A stretch of 64,000 nucleotides of DNA from Phycisphaerales bacterium (GTDB lineage: Bacteria; Planctomycetota; Phycisphaerae; UBA1845; UTPLA1). Positions 9,512 through 19,427 of the stretch are shown piece after piece. Each line of letters starts with the position of its first letter. Position 1 is the stretch's first letter. Location: the NCBI GenBank assembly GCA_022360095.1, contig JAKSDK010000801.1, forward strand, positions 1 to 64,000, given 5' to 3'. The position numbers and the translations under genes were made by a program. Under the pieces are notes generated by a model. The model worked only from the letters and a program-made list of their open reading frames with translations. It searched no databases and had not been told where the DNA came from.

Positions 9512-10666
9512 ATGCGAATGGACATTCGGCGATTCATCACGCTGCAAATCATCACCAGTCTCGTGTTCGGCGCGACAGTTTATGCCGATCCAAGGAAAGA
9601 AAAACGGTCCACACTGCCGCCGGATGTCGCGGCGCAGACACAAAAGGCCATCGACCGCGGTCTCGCATTTCTCAAGAGCAAACAAAACCGGGACGGCGAA
9701 TGGACCGCAATGTACGGACCGGCGGTCACGGCCATGGTGGCGCGCGCCTTTTCGCAAGACAAGCGCCACGGCCCGAAGCATCCCATCGTTCAGCGCGCGG
9801 TCACGAACATCCTGCGCTACGAGCAACCCGACGGCGGCATCTACGAGCGCCGGCAGAATCTGGCCAACTATCAAACGAGTATCGTGCTCATGTTGCTGGG
9901 GTCACTGGACGACCCTGCGCACAAGGCCCACATTGCCAAAGCTCAGGCCTTCCTGACCAACCTTCAGTACGACGGCGCCGAGTCGATCGATGACGACCAC
10001 GCTTGGTTTGGCGGTGCAGGCTACAGCAAAACGAAGCGCCCCGACCTGTCGAACACGCAGATGATGGTGGAGGCGCTGCACAACAGCGGACTCTCCAAGG
10101 ACGATCCGGTCTATCAACGGGCACTGACGTTCATCTCACGTTGCCAGTTGAACGATGCCACGAACGATCTGCCGTTTGCCAAAGGCCGAACCGAAGGTGG
10201 TTTCATCTACAGCCCCAATGCCGGCGGTGAATCGAAAGCAAGTGAAAAACTCGAAGAAGGATTCGCTCCGCTTCGCTGCTACGGCTCGATGACGTATGCA
10301 GGCTTCAAGAGCATGCTGTATGCGAACGTGGCACGGGACGACGAGCGAATCAAGGCCTGCCTCGGTTGGATACGCCGGCATTACACACTCGAGGTCAACC
10401 CCAACATGCCGGGCCGACAGTCCAAAGAAGGCCTTTACTATTATTACCATGTGTTCGCGAAAGCACTGCAGGCCTGGGGAAAACCGGTCATCAACGACGA
10501 CAAGGGCAAACCCCACCATTGGCGGCTCGAACTCTGTCGGAAACTCATTTCGCTCCAGCAGGAAGACGGAAGCTGGGTCAATGACCAACCGCGCTGGCTG
10601 GAAGGCGATGCGAATTACGTCACGGGCTTGACGATCCTCACGTTACAAACCGCACTGACCGATTAG
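9512..10666 (+). CDS. Secreted prenyltransferase/squalene-oxidase repeat protein
   Basis: The 384-residue protein has a signal peptide (MRMDIRRF... to about VYADP) followed by an alpha/alpha-toroid domain. Its repeats contain the motif AIDRGLAFLKSKQNRDGEW near residue 50 and later QQEDGSW-like units. It lacks the DxDD motif of squalene cyclases, so it is not an active cyclase. Such exported toroid proteins are common in planctomycetes and have no known substrate. The ATG at 9512 follows CGGGAGAC. Its 3' end overlaps the opposing phosphoesterase gene by 24 bases. Confidence 0.7.
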   Translation: MRMDIRRFITLQIITSLVFGATVYADPRKEKRSTLPPDVAAQTQKAIDRGLAFLKSKQNRDGEWTAMYGPAVTAMVARAFSQDKRHGPKHPIVQRAVTNILRYEQPDGGIYERRQNLANYQTSIVLMLLGSLDDPAHKAHIAKAQAFLTNLQYDGAESIDDDHAWFGGAGYSKTKRPDLSNTQMMVEALHNSGLSKDDPVYQRALTFISRCQLNDATNDLPFAKGRTEGGFIYSPNAGGESKASEKLEEGFAPLRCYGSMTYAGFKSMLYANVARDDERIKACLGWIRRHYTLEVNPNMPGRQSKEGLYYYYHVFAKALQAWGKPVINDDKGKPHHWRLELCRKLISLQQEDGSWVNDQPRWLEGDANYVTGLTILTLQTALTD

Positions 10667-11980
10667 CCGATGCGACGCGCTGTCCACGCTCATCGCTTCC
10701 TCGCGATCGGCGATCTCATCGACACCACTTGCGCTCGCCGGGGACCTCGCGGCGTCAGGCTTTGAAACACTGTATTCATCAATGACATTACCGTATTCGT
10801 CAATCTGCTGAAGTTCCAACCGATCGGAGCTCAAATCGACCCGCGTGAAGCTAAAGACTTCATCGTTGTATGCACGGATATACTCCGGCGGATTCTCAGC
10901 TTCAGGATAGCGGCTGACACCCCCGACGCCGGTCACGATGTAGACCACGCCCTGTCCGTCGGGCACGATCCTGTCCTGCCGAATGGGTGCCGTTCGTTCA
11001 TACAAATGATTGTGCCCCCAGAAGACCATATCCACGCCGTGCTGCTCAAAGATATCGACAAACGCCTCTTTCAGATGAGCGGAGCCTTCGGCACGATGAG
11101 TACTGCCGGTGTAAAAAGGATGGTGAAAGTAGACAAATTTCCAACGAGCATCACAATCGGACAGAACTTTCCGAAGCCAGGGACCGACCACGTTCTTCAT
11201 TTGATCAAGTGAGATCGCTCCTTTTTCAGTATCACGGTTCGAATCCAACGCGACAAATCGGGCATCACCGTAATCGAAATAGTAATTCCGCTCGGGTTGA
11301 ATTCCGTCGGGACCGTTTTCCGGCAACATGAAAACATCCAGTAACGGCTGACCTTTGTCCGTGGCGACATCATGGTTGCCCAGGCTGGCCATGAACGGAA
11401 CCGAGCGGATCAACTCGGCATTCGGCTCATAGAATTTGTGCGGATAGTCGTCAATCGCGCCGGCTGGATAAACCAGGTCCCCGACATGAATGATGACGTC
11501 AGGATCCTGACGCATCATCAACCTCGCCAACGCGGCCTGCGTGTTGCTGCCGTTGCCGGAGTCGCCAAAGGCGAGAAAACGGAAAGGATGACCGCGCGGA
11601 ACCGGCATTGAAACCTCGTGTGGACCGGACATCGGAATACTTCGCCCCAGGAACCCGTCATGGGACACACGGTAGGAATAGGTCTGCCCCGGCATCAATC
11701 CACCGAGACGGGCCGTGCATCGACCGTTCACCGGCTCAACCTCAATCAATACGGTCTTGCCGGATGGAAACGTCCAATGCAACTTGCCGATGGAGAAAGA
11801 GGGTTCGGCGGACCACGTGACGGCCAGCGTGTCCGGCTCAAGCAGATGAACCATCGGACCGTTGGCAAGTGACGGCCGCATTTTCTCGTCCAGCGTATAG
11901 CCACCCACAATCAAGAACGCAATTCCCAGAACGATGAACGGGGCTATTTTTCGCGTTTTGGAGACGGTGGATTGTGCCAT
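10643..11980 (-). CDS. Membrane-anchored purple-acid-phosphatase-like metallophosphoesterase
   Basis: The 445-residue protein has an N-terminal membrane segment or uncleaved signal (about residues 12-30) and a fibronectin-like N-terminal domain. A calcineurin-like phosphoesterase core follows, with all its metal ligands: GDSG, GDLVY, GNHD, HHPFY and GHNHLYER in order. This is the plant/bacterial purple acid phosphatase layout, an extracellular phosphate-releasing enzyme; the natural substrate is unknown. The C-terminal 40 residues are polar and overlap the 3' end of the convergent toroid-protein gene. Confidence 0.85.
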   Translation of the reverse strand: MAQSTVSKTRKIAPFIVLGIAFLIVGGYTLDEKMRPSLANGPMVHLLEPDTLAVTWSAEPSFSIGKLHWTFPSGKTVLIEVEPVNGRCTARLGGLMPGQTYSYRVSHDGFLGRSIPMSGPHEVSMPVPRGHPFRFLAFGDSGNGSNTQAALARLMMRQDPDVIIHVGDLVYPAGAIDDYPHKFYEPNAELIRSVPFMASLGNHDVATDKGQPLLDVFMLPENGPDGIQPERNYYFDYGDARFVALDSNRDTEKGAISLDQMKNVVGPWLRKVLSDCDARWKFVYFHHPFYTGSTHRAEGSAHLKEAFVDIFEQHGVDMVFWGHNHLYERTAPIRQDRIVPDGQGVVYIVTGVGGVSRYPEAENPPEYIRAYNDEVFSFTRVDLSSDRLELQQIDEYGNVIDEYSVSKPDAARSPASASGVDEIADREEAMSVDSASHRLIGQCGL

Positions 11981-12195
11981 CGGCTGCAGTCCTCCTGAAA
12001 CAATCGCGAGACTAGAATTCCGCGAACAACCCGGTCAATCCGGTTTCCGCCGGTATTGTACGGTGATCGGGGATTATTACAGTCAGGCGACATTCGCCAA
12101 TTCGAAATTCCTCGTTTTGCCGCCTGTATGAAACTCACGTTGTCAGACGGAACCGGACGAATTATAGTGAAGTGTCGATTGAGGGAGTAACACTG

Positions 12196-13306
12196 ATGCC
12201 TATGCCAGACGGAACCGCCACGATTGAAGAGATTTCGGCTCGGATCAACTCGATACGAGACTCTCTTTGACCTGCCTCAAAAAAAAGCTCAACTGGAAAA
12301 AATCGAAGCGCAGATGGGCAAGCCCGGTTTCTGGGAATCGGGTGATGCCCAGGATGTCGTCTCTGAGCTCAAGTCGATCAAGACCATCCTCGACCCTGTG
12401 GAGAAGGTGACGCAGCGGATCGAGGATCTCAAGGTCCTGTCGGAATTGGCGACTGCGGAGAACGACGATGATGCGCAGACGGAAGTTGAGACCGAGCGCA
12501 TCGCCTTGATTGAAGAGGCCGAGAGAGTCTCGCTGATGGCCCTGCTCTCGGGTCCGAACGACGCCCGTGATTGCTATTTCAGCATCCAGGCCGGCGCCGG
12601 CGGGACGGAGGCGTGCGACTGGGCGGACATGCTCATGCGAATGTATCTGCGCTATTTCGAAGCCAAGCGCTACAAGGTTGAGGAATTGGGGCGCCGGGAC
12701 GGCGAAGAGGCCGGTATCCAATCCGTCGATCTTTTGGTGAAGGGGGCCTACACCTACGGCTATCTGAGCACTGAAATGGGCGTGCACCGCTTGGTACGCA
12801 TCAGTCCTTTTAACGCGCAAGGCAAAAGGCAGACGAGCTTTGCCGCCGTGGACGTCCTGCCCGTCTTTCCCGAGAGCAAGATCGAGATTCCCGACAAAGA
12901 CCTTGAGGTCACCGCTTTTTGTCGAAGCAGCGGCGCCGGCGGTCAAAACGTCAATAAAGTGGCCACGGCAGTCCGCATTCGCCATAAGCCCACCGGCATC
13001 GTCGCTGAATGTGTCAACGAACGCAGCCAGGCACAAAACAAGCGCCAGGCCATGGGCATTCTCAGCTCCAAGCTGGAGCAACTGGAGCAGGCGAAGCGTG
13101 ATGAGGAAATGGCCAAGAATTACAGTGCGAAAGGAGAGATCGCCTGGGGCAATCAGATTCGCAACTACGTCCTCGACGATCCCCGCGTGAAAGATCTGAG
13201 AACAGGGGTCGAAATGGGGAACCCCCAAAGAGTTCTGGACGGTGACCTCGATCCCTTCATTGAGGCCGCGCTACGTCGCAGGGTGACCCGAAGGACCAGC
13301 AGCTAG
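12196..13306 (+). CDS. prfB: Peptide chain release factor 2, programmed +1 frameshift
   Basis: RF2 reads UAA and UGA stop codons on the ribosome. Reading starts at ATG 12196 and meets an in-frame TGA at 12268 after 24 codons. The ribosome must slip +1 at CTT TGA C, skipping base 12268, to continue from 12269, giving a protein of 369 residues (E. coli 365). The second part holds the stop-recognition tripeptide SPF and the catalytic GGQ loop (SSGAGGQNVNKVA). The gene is monocistronic. An artificial start downstream (12224) would miss the N-terminus. Confidence 0.95.
12265..12271 (+). promoter_or_regulatory. prfB: prfB autoregulatory frameshift site (CTTTGAC)
   Basis: CTT TGA C is the canonical RF2 slippery site. 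Low RF2 leaves the UGA unread and favours slippage, closing a feedback loop. The strong internal Shine-Dalgarno (AGGGGG in E. coli, three bases before CTT) is not obvious here; the corresponding bases are CGAGACT. Confidence 0.93.
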
Positions 13307-13673
13307 CTTTTTAAAATCATTAATATCAACAAGTTACCCATATTATCACAAGCCGCGCGATCGTTCGACCCCTCGCAGATTTCATGACCTGAGTATTGGT
13401 GAAGAAAAATAGTGTGCGGAAAGAACCAATACACGGTGATCGGAGTCGTTGCTCGACATCACATGACCGAGGGGACTGTGCGAAATCGGCCGTGGAATCT
13501 TCCATCGCTTTGGATACACTAACGCCGATAAGATTCGGACGTGTAAGACGAGTCGATACTTGAACGTAACACCCAGTAGGACTAACATACTAGACGAGAC
13601 TCAACAACACGCCGGTCGTGCCGGTCCGTTTGAGAGCGGCATCTCCTCGTTACCGGAACAAACTTCCTCGCAT
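13307..13673. other. Gap between prfB and the tandem-kinase gene
   Basis: No convincing gene, RNA or repeat is visible. The first 50 bases are AT-rich and may contain the end of the prfB transcript. The frame of the downstream kinase gene is open back to a TTG at 13560, so bases 13560-13673 may be coding if that start is used. Confidence 0.4.
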
Positions 13674-15521
13674 ATGAACGTCGGGCTCAGAGGTCAAACT
13701 GCGGATATGTCGCGTACGATCGCCATGCGCTCGGCTTTGGAAAGCACGTCGCCCACAAACATCATCGATTTTGAAGACAACGGCTACCACTGGCGAGCAA
13801 CCGCCGGTCTTGCTGAGCTTCTGCGATCGAGCCCAATCGACTGGTTCAATCTGCAGGCTCATGAGAATGCCGTCCTCGTCAAGCGAAACAGCCATCGTGA
13901 TGTGTGGCATGTGAGCTTCGGCGGCAAGGCGTATTTCGCCAAGGTTTATCATCCCCACGACGCCGTACGACGTGCAAAACTTCTGCTTCGTGGTCCGACC
14001 GCCGTGCGAGAGTGGGAAGTCGGCCACTATGCCGCGTCCCAATCGGTCGCCACGGTTGCACCCGTCGCGACGGCCCTAAAAGGTTTTCGCGGAACGGGCG
14101 GCCCTTCGCTGCTCATCACCGAAGCCGTGCCGGACGTGAAACCGTTGAATGAGTACTGGCTGGAGATTCGACAAGACCGTCACCAGTCCAACTTATTGAC
14201 GGAGTCTCTGGCCATGCTCATTGCCAGGGCCCATCAATGCGGCTTCCAACACGGTGACATGCATCCCGGCAATATTCTGGTTCGGCCCGTCGGACGTCGG
14301 GGTGAGGCTTTGTTTGTCGACTTACACAACGTTCGCACCGGCAACTCCGTTTCCCTGCGTGAGGTCATCGCCAACCTGGCCCAGCTTAACCAATGGTTCC
14401 GGCGGCATTCGACTCTGTCTCAGCGACGGCGATTCCTCAAGTATTATTTCACTTATCGCGATCGTTACGCTCAAGCCAGCGAGTACGCCAGGAATTATAC
14501 GTTTGATCCACAGAAGCTCGTGGCTCAGCTTTCCGTCCGTGCCGAAAAGCACGCAAATGCACTTTGGGCAAAACGAGACCGGCGAACACGGAGAACGGGA
14601 CGCTATTTTGCTCAAATTCGCCCCGCGCCGGGTTGGCGCGGACACGCGATGCTGAAGAGTAAGCACCCGCCTCCAATGGCGCACGCCTCGAAATTGTCCT
14701 ACAGCAAGAAGCAGTGGGAAGCCTGGTTGGCCGACCCCATGAGCTGGGTGGATCCGAACAAACATGAGCTGATCAAGGATTCTCATACGGCAACGATTTG
14801 CAAGGCGATGCTGCCCGCTGAGCCGAATCCCGTCACGGTGATCGTGAAGCGACACCTGGCGCGAAACCCCTGGAAACGGCTCGGCCAGTTGCTCGGCCCG
14901 TCGCGCAGCATGCGGGCGTGGCGAACCGCCAACATGCTGCTCAATCGAGACCTTCCCGTGGCCCAGCCGCTGGTGGTGATGGAGCATTATGCGCTGGGGC
15001 TGGCCCGAACGGATTCCATGAGTTTCACCGATTTCATTCCCGATTCGGTCGACCTCGAAACGTTTATGACGCGCGACATTGCCGCCATACCTGCAGAAAG
15101 GCAGCGTCGAGTCAAAGACCATCTTCTGACATCGACCGTCCGACTCTTAAAGATGTTTCACGACCGCGGCTTCGTCCATCGCGATCTCAAAGCCCCGAAT
15201 CTTCTGGTCAACTGGTCGCCACCGTATGAGGGCTTTCCCGTCCTCACGTTCATCGACATGGACGGCATCCGACACGTTCGGCGTTCCAGCCCCAAACAGC
15301 GAACGAGAGCGATCGTGCGTCTCTGCGTCAGCTTGTTGGGAAGCCCGGCCTGCACCTGTTCCGACCGATTGCGCTTCCTCAAGAGTTACCTCACCGGTCC
15401 GGGTCGGACGCCTGCTCGTTGGAAGGCCATCTGGCGCGAAATTCACGAACAGGTTTGTCAAAAGCAGCGCGATAAAGATCATCGCCGGCAATGGAAGCTG
15501 GCTCACTACGGCCGGGAATAG
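13674..15521 (+). CDS. Protein with two tandem kinase-like domains
   Basis: Two kinase-fold domains lie in one chain. The first (about residues 40-240) has the catalytic loop HGDMHPGNILV near 193 and DLHNV in the DFG position, as in Kdo/heptose (WaaP-type) and aminoglycoside kinases. The second (about 370-580) has VHRDLKAPNLLV near 503 and IDMDG as metal site. They may phosphorylate lipopolysaccharide core sugars or small molecules; the substrate is not deducible. The start is uncertain: a TTG at 13560 and ATGs at 13674 and 13707 all fit and none has a strong ribosome site. Confidence 0.7.
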   Translation: MNVGLRGQTADMSRTIAMRSALESTSPTNIIDFEDNGYHWRATAGLAELLRSSPIDWFNLQAHENAVLVKRNSHRDVWHVSFGGKAYFAKVYHPHDAVRRAKLLLRGPTAVREWEVGHYAASQSVATVAPVATALKGFRGTGGPSLLITEAVPDVKPLNEYWLEIRQDRHQSNLLTESLAMLIARAHQCGFQHGDMHPGNILVRPVGRRGEALFVDLHNVRTGNSVSLREVIANLAQLNQWFRRHSTLSQRRRFLKYYFTYRDRYAQASEYARNYTFDPQKLVAQLSVRAEKHANALWAKRDRRTRRTGRYFAQIRPAPGWRGHAMLKSKHPPPMAHASKLSYSKKQWEAWLADPMSWVDPNKHELIKDSHTATICKAMLPAEPNPVTVIVKRHLARNPWKRLGQLLGPSRSMRAWRTANMLLNRDLPVAQPLVVMEHYALGLARTDSMSFTDFIPDSVDLETFMTRDIAAIPAERQRRVKDHLLTSTVRLLKMFHDRGFVHRDLKAPNLLVNWSPPYEGFPVLTFIDMDGIRHVRRSSPKQRTRAIVRLCVSLLGSPACTCSDRLRFLKSYLTGPGRTPARWKAIWREIHEQVCQKQRDKDHRRQWKLAHYGRE

Positions 15522-15593
15522 CCCCCGCTGTCGCCGTGCGCCTTGACTGAGATCTCCAGCCAAACGACAGCCTGAACTCGCTACAATGAAGAC

Positions 15594-16577
15594 GTGAACG
15601 ATTCGCCCACGAAGCCCGACGTCATTCAGCAGGACCGGCGTTCGAGAAGACCACGCTGGTTTACCATCGCGCTTGTCCTGCTGCTTATCTCGTTCTCTCT
15701 CGTGATCATCGAACGCAATCGCATCCGCGCGCATTGGTGGGCCCATCAATTGGCCAGGACCGAAGATCTGAACGAGCAAGGCTACTATTTAAATTCCATC
15801 ATCGCCGTGGGTGAAGAAGCGGCCGGGGCGATTCAAACACTCATTCACCATGACGACTCGAACGTCAGGGCGCTCGCCGTGGTTGCCTTGCAATCCTTGC
15901 CCGAACGAACCGCCAGTCACGGGCTTGTCTTGTTGTTATCCGACGAAAATGTTGACGTGAGAGAATCCGCAGCGCTGGCGATTGCGTTCATGCAATCCAG
16001 GAAGGCTGCCACATATCTGTACTTGACCACACAGTCGGACCAGGCGGGGCCCGCGTCGGCGTCCGTGATGGCCTTGAGTCGATTGCGGTCGAAGATTTCG
16101 CTGAAAGGGCTTTGCCAGGCATTGGAGGAACATCCGTCGCCGATCGTTCGCGCGCAGGCGGCCGAGTCGCTTGCCGAGTGGGTCGAGGGAGCCCCGGAAG
16201 AACTTCTCGTTCAAGAAGGAAACCACTCGGAGCGACAATTGCGCGATCCATTTCAGGCTTTGTCCCGAGCCCTTCGGGATCAAGCGACTTTCTCCGGCGA
16301 CTTAAGTCTTGAGCGTGAAATCAGGGCCGCCGTCACTTTCGCTCGGCAGCAAAACCTGGTCCACCAGGACGACGCGAACACCGAGTCGGTTCGGGAGCGC
16401 ACCGTCGCCGAAATCGCTGCAAACACCCTCTCGAAGTTGACGGGACAAACGGTTCGCCCCCTCTTCGAATCACCCCCCGGCACAGCCGCAAATCTTGCCG
16501 AACAGTATCGCGGTATGTTTTTCGGACGTAGAAATCAAACGCCACGGCGAACGATCGCGGCCGAACAAGAAAACTAA
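15594..16577 (+). CDS. Membrane-anchored HEAT-repeat protein
   Basis: The 327-residue protein starts at GTG. It has one transmembrane helix (about residues 22-40, FTIALVLLLISFSLVII) and then an exported domain of HEAT/PBS-lyase-like helical repeats (segments such as SNVRALAVVALQSL, VDVRESAALAIAFM, PIVRAQAAESLAEW). These repeats bind proteins, and no enzymatic motif is present. It lies 72 bases after the tandem-kinase gene in the same direction and may be in one operon. Confidence 0.65.
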   Translation: MNDSPTKPDVIQQDRRSRRPRWFTIALVLLLISFSLVIIERNRIRAHWWAHQLARTEDLNEQGYYLNSIIAVGEEAAGAIQTLIHHDDSNVRALAVVALQSLPERTASHGLVLLLSDENVDVRESAALAIAFMQSRKAATYLYLTTQSDQAGPASASVMALSRLRSKISLKGLCQALEEHPSPIVRAQAAESLAEWVEGAPEELLVQEGNHSERQLRDPFQALSRALRDQATFSGDLSLEREIRAAVTFARQQNLVHQDDANTESVRERTVAEIAANTLSKLTGQTVRPLFESPPGTAANLAEQYRGMFFGRRNQTPRRTIAAEQEN

Positions 16578-16737
16578 GCCCTATCCGTACTCTCGCGGCC
16601 GGTCAGGGAGCCGTACATTTCCACGATTGGTGTTGATTTTCGGCCGATACAAACTGGATACCATCAGGCTTGCGTGATCCAACACGGCCGTATCGTCAGG
16701 TCCATCGCGTCAAAAACGGCTGGACATCGGAACTTCA

Positions 16738-17850
16738 GTGAATCGTCCAGACTTTCCAACCTCATCCGCCCGTCGCCGCATTGTCGTCGTGTCTACAACG
16801 ATTCTCAGTCTGATCACGGTCGACCTCGTGATTCGACACTACGATGACGAATTGACGGCCTTCTACATGAATCGCTATGAGCGCAAGCAGCAAGTGCTCA
16901 ATCGCCTGTCGGACAAACCGGAAATCATTTTGATGGGATCATCACGTGTGAAGTACGGACTGGTCCCGGAGGAGTTTCAGCGCGTCACCGGGCGTCGCGC
17001 GTTCAACCTCGGCATTCCCGCATCCAAGGTCATTGAGTGGCAATTGTACGCGGAGCAATGTTTTGCGGAATACAGGCCGGCTCTCGTCGTTCTCGGGATA
17101 AACGCGAGCGCGATACGTGCGGATTACCTACCCATGCCGGCGGCGACGGATCTGTTTCATTGGGAGGATTTTGCCACCTACTGCAAGACGGACGGATGGT
17201 CCGACCAGGTTGCGAAACAATACCTGACCCGTGAAATCGGCTCGTTTTGGGCCTTCTACCATCGCCGATACGGCTTGAAGATGCTGCTCCAAGAGCAAAT
17301 GGGTTTCCTGCTTCCAAAACATGCGCAACACGCCATGGAACGAAGGGCGATGGTAGCCGAACCGTGTCCCAACGATGGATATGAGCACCCCTGGCTCAAA
17401 GGACGACAACTGCGCAATCTGGGAATAAAGCTGGAAGAAGATGGTGAATGGGTATGGTCCGCCGCTCCACCTCCCTTTTCACCTGATGCGCCGGCCATCA
17501 CTCACTTTGAGCGATTCCTGGCGTGGTTCAACCAACGCGGAATTCGCGTGATCGTGGCCTATCTTCCTAACAGTCCTCTTGCGGAAGAGCGCTGGCGATC
17601 GGTCGAACCGCAAATGATCACGGCCATCGAAGCCTCATGCCGCAAACACGGCATTGACTTCCTGCCACACAATCCAAAGGAAATACCGGCGACGAACTAC
17701 GACTATTTACAGGAGCTTCACGTCGGGCTGCCGCTGGCCAGGCAAATCAGCCGTCGGATCGCCGGTCACATCGTCTCTCTCGGCTTGTTACCTACGGATG
17801 ACGAATCGAGGCTGGCAAAAAGAACGAACTCCGGTGTGAACGTACCATGA
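16738..17850 (+). CDS. SGNH/GDSL-like membrane protein partnered with an MBOAT acyltransferase
   Basis: The 370-residue protein has one N-terminal membrane helix (about residues 14-30) and an exported domain. The domain starts with EIILMGSSRVKYGL, where the serine block resembles SGNH hydrolases (DltD/AlgX/AlgJ type). A C-terminal segment with the DxxH equivalent follows (DYLQELHVGLPLA). Its stop overlaps the start of the MBOAT gene by four bases, so the two are translationally coupled. Such pairs transfer acetyl or other acyl groups to exported polysaccharides. Confidence 0.65.
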   Translation: MNRPDFPTSSARRRIVVVSTTILSLITVDLVIRHYDDELTAFYMNRYERKQQVLNRLSDKPEIILMGSSRVKYGLVPEEFQRVTGRRAFNLGIPASKVIEWQLYAEQCFAEYRPALVVLGINASAIRADYLPMPAATDLFHWEDFATYCKTDGWSDQVAKQYLTREIGSFWAFYHRRYGLKMLLQEQMGFLLPKHAQHAMERRAMVAEPCPNDGYEHPWLKGRQLRNLGIKLEEDGEWVWSAAPPPFSPDAPAITHFERFLAWFNQRGIRVIVAYLPNSPLAEERWRSVEPQMITAIEASCRKHGIDFLPHNPKEIPATNYDYLQELHVGLPLARQISRRIAGHIVSLGLLPTDDESRLAKRTNSGVNVP

Positions 17851-19322
17851 TCTTTTCGAGCTGGTCATTCGGACTTTTCCTGATCATCGTCTTTACGGCC
17901 TACTGGGCACTACGGACAAGACGCGCACGTCACGTGTGCCTTCTGCTGGCCAGCTATCTCTTTTACATGAGTTGGAACCCGTGGCTCGTCACGCTGATCA
18001 TCGGCTCCACGGTTCTGGATTATTTTGTTGGATGGTCACTGGTCCGGACGGCCCGACCGCGGATACGAAAATGGCTGCTGAGTCTGAGCCTCGTCGGCAA
18101 TCTCGGAATCCTCGCGATATTCAAATATGCCGATTTCTTCATCCTCTCGTTTCGAGAAATGATGACCACGTTCGGTCTTCAAACCAACCTCTCGACACTC
18201 TCCATCATCCTTCCCGTGGGGATCAGCTTCTACACGTTTCAAACGCTCAGTTACACGATTGACGTCTACCGAGGCAGACTTACGCCGACCCGATCATTCA
18301 TTGATTTCGCCTTGTTCGTGGCGTTCTTTCCGCAACTGGTTGCCGGCCCGATCGTCAAAGCCAAGGATTTCCTGCCCCAACTGCAGACCCTCAAACGTTT
18401 TGACTGGGCCTCCCTGGAATCCGCCACCGTTCTTTTTCTCATCGGACTGACTAAGAAGGTCATGATCGCCGACCAGCTCGCCACGCTCGTCGATCCGGTT
18501 TTCTCCAACCCCTCCTGGTTTGTGACACGCGATCTCTGGCTGGCCATGTTCTGCTACGGCGGACAGATCTACTGCGATTTTTCCGGCTACACCGACATGG
18601 CCATCGCCGTCGCCATGGCGCTCGGTTTTCATCTGAGACCGAACTTCGCCAGCCCCTACCTTGCAACGAGCCTCACGAACTTCTGGCACCGCTGGCATAT
18701 CTCCCTGTCGACCTGGCTGCGTGACTATCTCTACATCCCGCTTGGCGGCTCGCGCGGAGGACGATGGCTGACCTATCGCAATCTGATGATCGTCATGCTT
18801 CTCGGCGGTCTCTGGCACGGGGCAAGCTGGACCTTTATCGTCTGGGGAGCAATTCACGGCGCCGCCCTGGTCGTATCCAAAGGGTACTCCGCTCGTCGTG
18901 AAGATTCTCCGGACCGTGCGAGTCCCATCATGCGTTATGCGCGGACGCTGGTCTGCTGGGGCTCGACGCTGTTGGTCGTTCACATCGCCTGGGTGTTCTT
19001 CCGGTGCCAGCCGGTCATTCCGCCCGGGGGTACCGAGCCCGAACCGACGATTGTGGCGCTGGAACGCGCGACTTACTTCGTGACGCACCTTTTCGTATCC
19101 GCGGAGGTGGAACGACCCGTCTGGCTTATGGACAAGCGACCAATGGCCTTTCTGCTGCTCTTGCTGGCATGCATTCACCTTTATGAAGAATGGGTCCGTC
19201 TGGGCCGGCCGCGTTTGAGTCTACCGGCGCCGGTCGCGGGTTTAGGATACGCCGTATGGATTCTCGCGCTCGTGTACTTGAGCCCCGAAAACACCAATCC
19301 GTTCATTTACTTCCAATTCTGA
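17847..19322 (+). CDS. MBOAT family O-acyltransferase, AlgI-like
   Basis: The 491-residue polytopic membrane protein has about ten hydrophobic segments. The family signature WHRWHISLSTWLRDYLYIPLGG lies near residue 278, and the catalytic histidine sits in GLWHGASW near 325. AlgI/DltB-type MBOAT proteins move acyl groups across the membrane for polysaccharide acetylation or D-alanylation. The upstream SGNH protein, overlapping by four bases, is the likely extracellular transferase. No polysaccharide synthesis genes are nearby, so the acceptor is unknown. Confidence 0.9.
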   Translation: MIFSSWSFGLFLIIVFTAYWALRTRRARHVCLLLASYLFYMSWNPWLVTLIIGSTVLDYFVGWSLVRTARPRIRKWLLSLSLVGNLGILAIFKYADFFILSFREMMTTFGLQTNLSTLSIILPVGISFYTFQTLSYTIDVYRGRLTPTRSFIDFALFVAFFPQLVAGPIVKAKDFLPQLQTLKRFDWASLESATVLFLIGLTKKVMIADQLATLVDPVFSNPSWFVTRDLWLAMFCYGGQIYCDFSGYTDMAIAVAMALGFHLRPNFASPYLATSLTNFWHRWHISLSTWLRDYLYIPLGGSRGGRWLTYRNLMIVMLLGGLWHGASWTFIVWGAIHGAALVVSKGYSARREDSPDRASPIMRYARTLVCWGSTLLVVHIAWVFFRCQPVIPPGGTEPEPTIVALERATYFVTHLFVSAEVERPVWLMDKRPMAFLLLLLACIHLYEEWVRLGRPRLSLPAPVAGLGYAVWILALVYLSPENTNPFIYFQF

Positions 19323-19427
19323 TCGTGTCGTTGCAGAAGCGCAGTGTTCGCGACTATATTGGCTAAGTGCACAAAGGCAGCGAATAATCATTCTTACCCC
19401 CCGCACAGCCGGAAAGGGTAGCGTTCC

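Noticed and set aside
12245..13228. 327-codon open frame antisense to prfB
   Set aside because: Open only because of the strong codon bias of prfB; no start signal, no domain.
14322..15122. Open frame antisense to the tandem-kinase gene
   Set aside because: No motif or ribosome site; conserved kinase residues lie in the opposite frame.
18294..19178. 294-codon open frame antisense to the MBOAT gene
   Set aside because: Shadow frame of a GC-rich membrane-protein gene; composition is not protein-like.
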